From: Nitrospira sp.
Lineage (GTDB): Bacteria; Nitrospirota; Nitrospiria; Nitrospirales; Nitrospiraceae
Reading direction: 5' to 3'
Assembly: GCA_030456405.1 (NCBI GenBank)
Contig: JAKDNQ010000091.1
Span: forward strand, 1-8,095
Length of the DNA: 8,095 nucleotides
A program made the translations under genes and the position numbers. Each line of letters starts with the position of its first letter. The stretch's first letter is position 1. A model generated the notes under the pieces. It ran no database searches and had not been told where the DNA came from. It saw only the letters and a program-made list of their open reading frames with translations. Positions 6,918 to 8,095 of the stretch are shown here, in pieces.

Positions 6918-7566
6918 AGCGCTCCTCATTTTTCCGTTTGGAGGAAACGCAAAGGAGTCTCTCATTTCCATTCTTGCGATCAATCGCATAAAGCTCGAAT
7001 GGGAGGTTGTGGGTTTTATCGATGACGATCCTGCTCAGCTCGGGAAAGACTATTGCGGGGTCAAGGTCTTGGGCGGCAGAGAGCAGATAAAAAAATATGA
7101 GGATGCGTTCGTGCTTGCGGTGCCCGGCAGCCCGAAGGGCTACTTGAAACGCAAAACGGCCATCAACAGTTTGGCCGTTGAGCCATCCCGTTTCGCGACG
7201 ATCATCCATCCGTCAGTCGTCCGGGCTCCCGACTCGGTCATCGGATACAACACGCTCCTCATGGCCCATGTCGTCGTCAGCTGCGGGGTCCGGATCGGAA
7301 ATCACTGCATCGTTCTGCCGAATACGGTTCTCGCACACGACAGCAGCGTCGGCGATTATGGTTGCATCGGCTCCAATGTATCGATTTCAGGTTCGGTCTG
7401 CATCGGATCCGAATGTTATATCGGGTCGGGTGTTAAAATACGCGAGAACATCAGGGTGTGGGACCGGACGCTGATCGGTTTGGGCTCGAACGTTATTTCG
7501 GATATTGAAAAGGAAACTGTGGCGGTTGGAAATCCCGCGAGAGCGATCAGGAAAAGTATTTCTTAG
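6910..7566 (+). CDS. PglD-like sugar O/N-acetyltransferase (NeuD/PglD family)
   Basis: This is an acetyl-CoA-dependent acyltransferase with the two-part design of PglD/NeuD. The N-terminal Rossmann-like domain (about 1-85) binds the nucleotide sugar: its glycine loop reads FPFGGNAKE (8-16), where most relatives have GxGGHxK, and GFIDDD at 35-40 matches the conserved GFxDD. The C-terminal part is a left-handed beta-helix of hexapeptide repeats, with His143 in LAHDSSVGDY at the position of the catalytic histidine, and ends VGNPARAIRKS. At 218 aa it has the usual length. ATG6910 is preferred; it overlaps the aminotransferase stop (ATGTCTAA, 6910-6917). A TTG at 6892 would add six residues. The overlap makes co-translation with the aminotransferase likely. 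The natural substrate would be the amino sugar made by that enzyme, so N-acetylation is more likely than O-acetylation. The changed glycine loop means the bound nucleotide sugar may differ from that of PglD. Confidence 0.9.
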   Translation: MSKALLIFPFGGNAKESLISILAINRIKLEWEVVGFIDDDPAQLGKDYCGVKVLGGREQIKKYEDAFVLAVPGSPKGYLKRKTAINSLAVEPSRFATIIHPSVVRAPDSVIGYNTLLMAHVVVSCGVRIGNHCIVLPNTVLAHDSSVGDYGCIGSNVSISGSVCIGSECYIGSGVKIRENIRVWDRTLIGLGSNVISDIEKETVAVGNPARAIRKSIS

Positions 7567-7589
7567 AAAAGATTCGCGAGAATGAATTC

Positions 7590-7612
7590 GGCGTAATCTG
7601 CTCGGATTAGCC
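7590..7612 (+). terminator. Hairpin after the last polysaccharide gene, weak terminator candidate
   Basis: GGC-G-TAATC (7590-7598) pairs with GATTAGCC (7605-7612) as eight base pairs with one bulged G and a 6-nt loop. It starts 23 nt after the stop of the PglD-like gene. The downstream bases (TTCGCATG) are not a T-tract, so intrinsic termination would be poor. It may instead be an mRNA 3' end structure, or part of the transposon debris that begins just after it. Confidence 0.3.
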
Positions 7613-7621
7613 TTCGCATGA

Positions 7622-8095
7622 AGAATCAAATGCTTCCCCACACTGCAAACCTGCCTTGAATACCTGACCCAGAGCCATCGGCATGAGGGTTTCGTGTGTC
7701 TGAAGTGCTGGGGTCCGTCCGCATGGCTTTGCTCCAAGCGATACGTGCTTGAGTGCCGACAATGTAATCGACAGACTTCGCCAATGGCCGGACCCTCATA
7801 CAGCGCTCCCATATTCCTGCTCAGGAATGGTGCAGGAAAGTCTACCTCGTTGCGACTCATACGCCTGGGATCAGTCCCGTGCAGCTACAGTGGCAGCTTG
7901 GGATTTCGAACGACAGTACTCAAACCCTTGATACATAGCGTTTCCAATAGTTCTTAAGAGGGGGGTACCTTCTACTTAATTGGTATTGTTGAAGGCGAGA
8001 AATTTGGCATAGTAGGCAAACTTAACGATAGAAGAGCCCGCACTGCGTGCCGGTCGAAGTGTACAGCTATTGACTCGGGCTCAACGCTTCGAACG
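7622..8095 (+). pseudogene. Degenerate IS1595-family transposase, running off the window
   Basis: Three pieces in two frames resemble one transposase. Piece 1 (about 7622-7800) reads CFPTLQTCLEYLTQ, then HEGFVCLKC, then LECRQCNRQTSPMAG; this is the N-terminal zinc ribbon (CxxC...CxxC) of IS1595-type enzymes with all four cysteines kept. Piece 2 (about 7813-7935) is in another frame, reads VYLVATHTPGISPVQLQ and QLGISNDST, and stops at TAG 7936-7938. Piece 3 (about 7961-8095) is back in the first frame, with IGIVEGEKFG and AIDSGSTLRT, resembling the region before the HTDGW motif. That last match is weaker. The part that should hold the first catalytic aspartates, between pieces 2 and 3, is missing: only about 60 nt remain where a family member should have, from memory, some 200-250 nt. 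No intact start codon and no terminal inverted repeats are seen. It is a dead relic, and any small ORF called here is a fragment. Confidence 0.72.
8034..8082. repeat. 7-bp inverted repeat GAGCCCG/CGGGCTC
   Basis: GAGCCCG (8034-8040) and CGGGCTC (8076-8082) are perfect inverted copies separated by 35 nt. They lie inside the stretch I read as the third piece of the transposase relic. A stem this short with a long loop can arise by chance, and no function is claimed. Confidence 0.25.

Noticed and set aside
7694..7957. 87-codon open frame as a possible small cysteine-rich zinc-binding protein
   Set aside because: The CxxC pairs are the N-terminal zinc ribbon of an IS1595-type transposase whose continuation is visible in another frame, so it is a fragment of a pseudogene.
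1..8095. CRISPR array, tRNA, rRNA, toxin-antitoxin or phage-defence genes
   Set aside because: I saw no regularly spaced repeats, no tRNA-like cloverleaf or rRNA sequence, and no recognised defence protein; all intact genes fit polysaccharide synthesis.

Overview
The window is a six-gene stretch of a surface-polysaccharide (exopolysaccharide, capsule or O-antigen) locus. All genes lie on the + strand, and the degraded remains of an insertion sequence close the right end. The organism is a Gram-negative-type bacterium: it has a fused Wzc-like co-polymerase/tyrosine kinase and Shine-Dalgarno starts. Moderate GC and the style of the proteins make me think of Nitrospira or a relative, but this is a weak guess and no marker gene is present.

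Layout. Positions 1-149 are non-coding leader DNA with a perfect 14-bp palindrome close to the first start codon. Positions 150-2480 encode a Wzz/GNVR chain-length regulator fused to a BY-kinase domain, whose Walker B aspartate is asparagine. After a short gap come a left-handed beta-helix N-acetyltransferase of WbpD/WlbB/FdtC type (about 2610-3212) and, with an ATGA stop/start overlap, a DegT/DnrJ/EryC1/StrS sugar aminotransferase (3209-4420). A 245-bp gap with a candidate promoter follows. Then comes a second tight cassette: a GalE-like extended SDR (4666-5643), a second DegT-family aminotransferase of a different subfamily (5670-6917) and a PglD-like sugar acetyltransferase (6910-7566), the last two overlapping by 8 nt. 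From about 7622 to the window end lies an eroded IS1595-type transposase with a frameshift, an in-frame stop and an internal deletion.

How they fit together. The two cassettes look like two amino-sugar modules, each pairing a PLP aminotransferase (oxo to amino) with an acetyl-CoA-dependent N-acetyltransferase. The acetyltransferases belong to different families. WbpD/FdtC-type enzymes usually act on 3-amino sugars and PglD-type enzymes on 4-amino sugars, so the locus may make either two N-acetylated amino sugars or one di-N-acetylated sugar. The SDR would epimerise, dehydrate or oxidise the nucleotide sugar for the second module. The Wzc-like protein would control polymer length and export. 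No glycosyltransferase, flippase, polymerase or nucleotidyltransferase is visible here, so the locus probably extends to the left, or the remaining genes lie elsewhere.

Nothing in the window is a wholly new kind of system. The points most worth a second look are the kinase domain with the altered Walker B, the SDR-DegT-PglD cassette with no assigned sugar product, the palindrome upstream of the first gene, and the eroded transposon at the locus edge.
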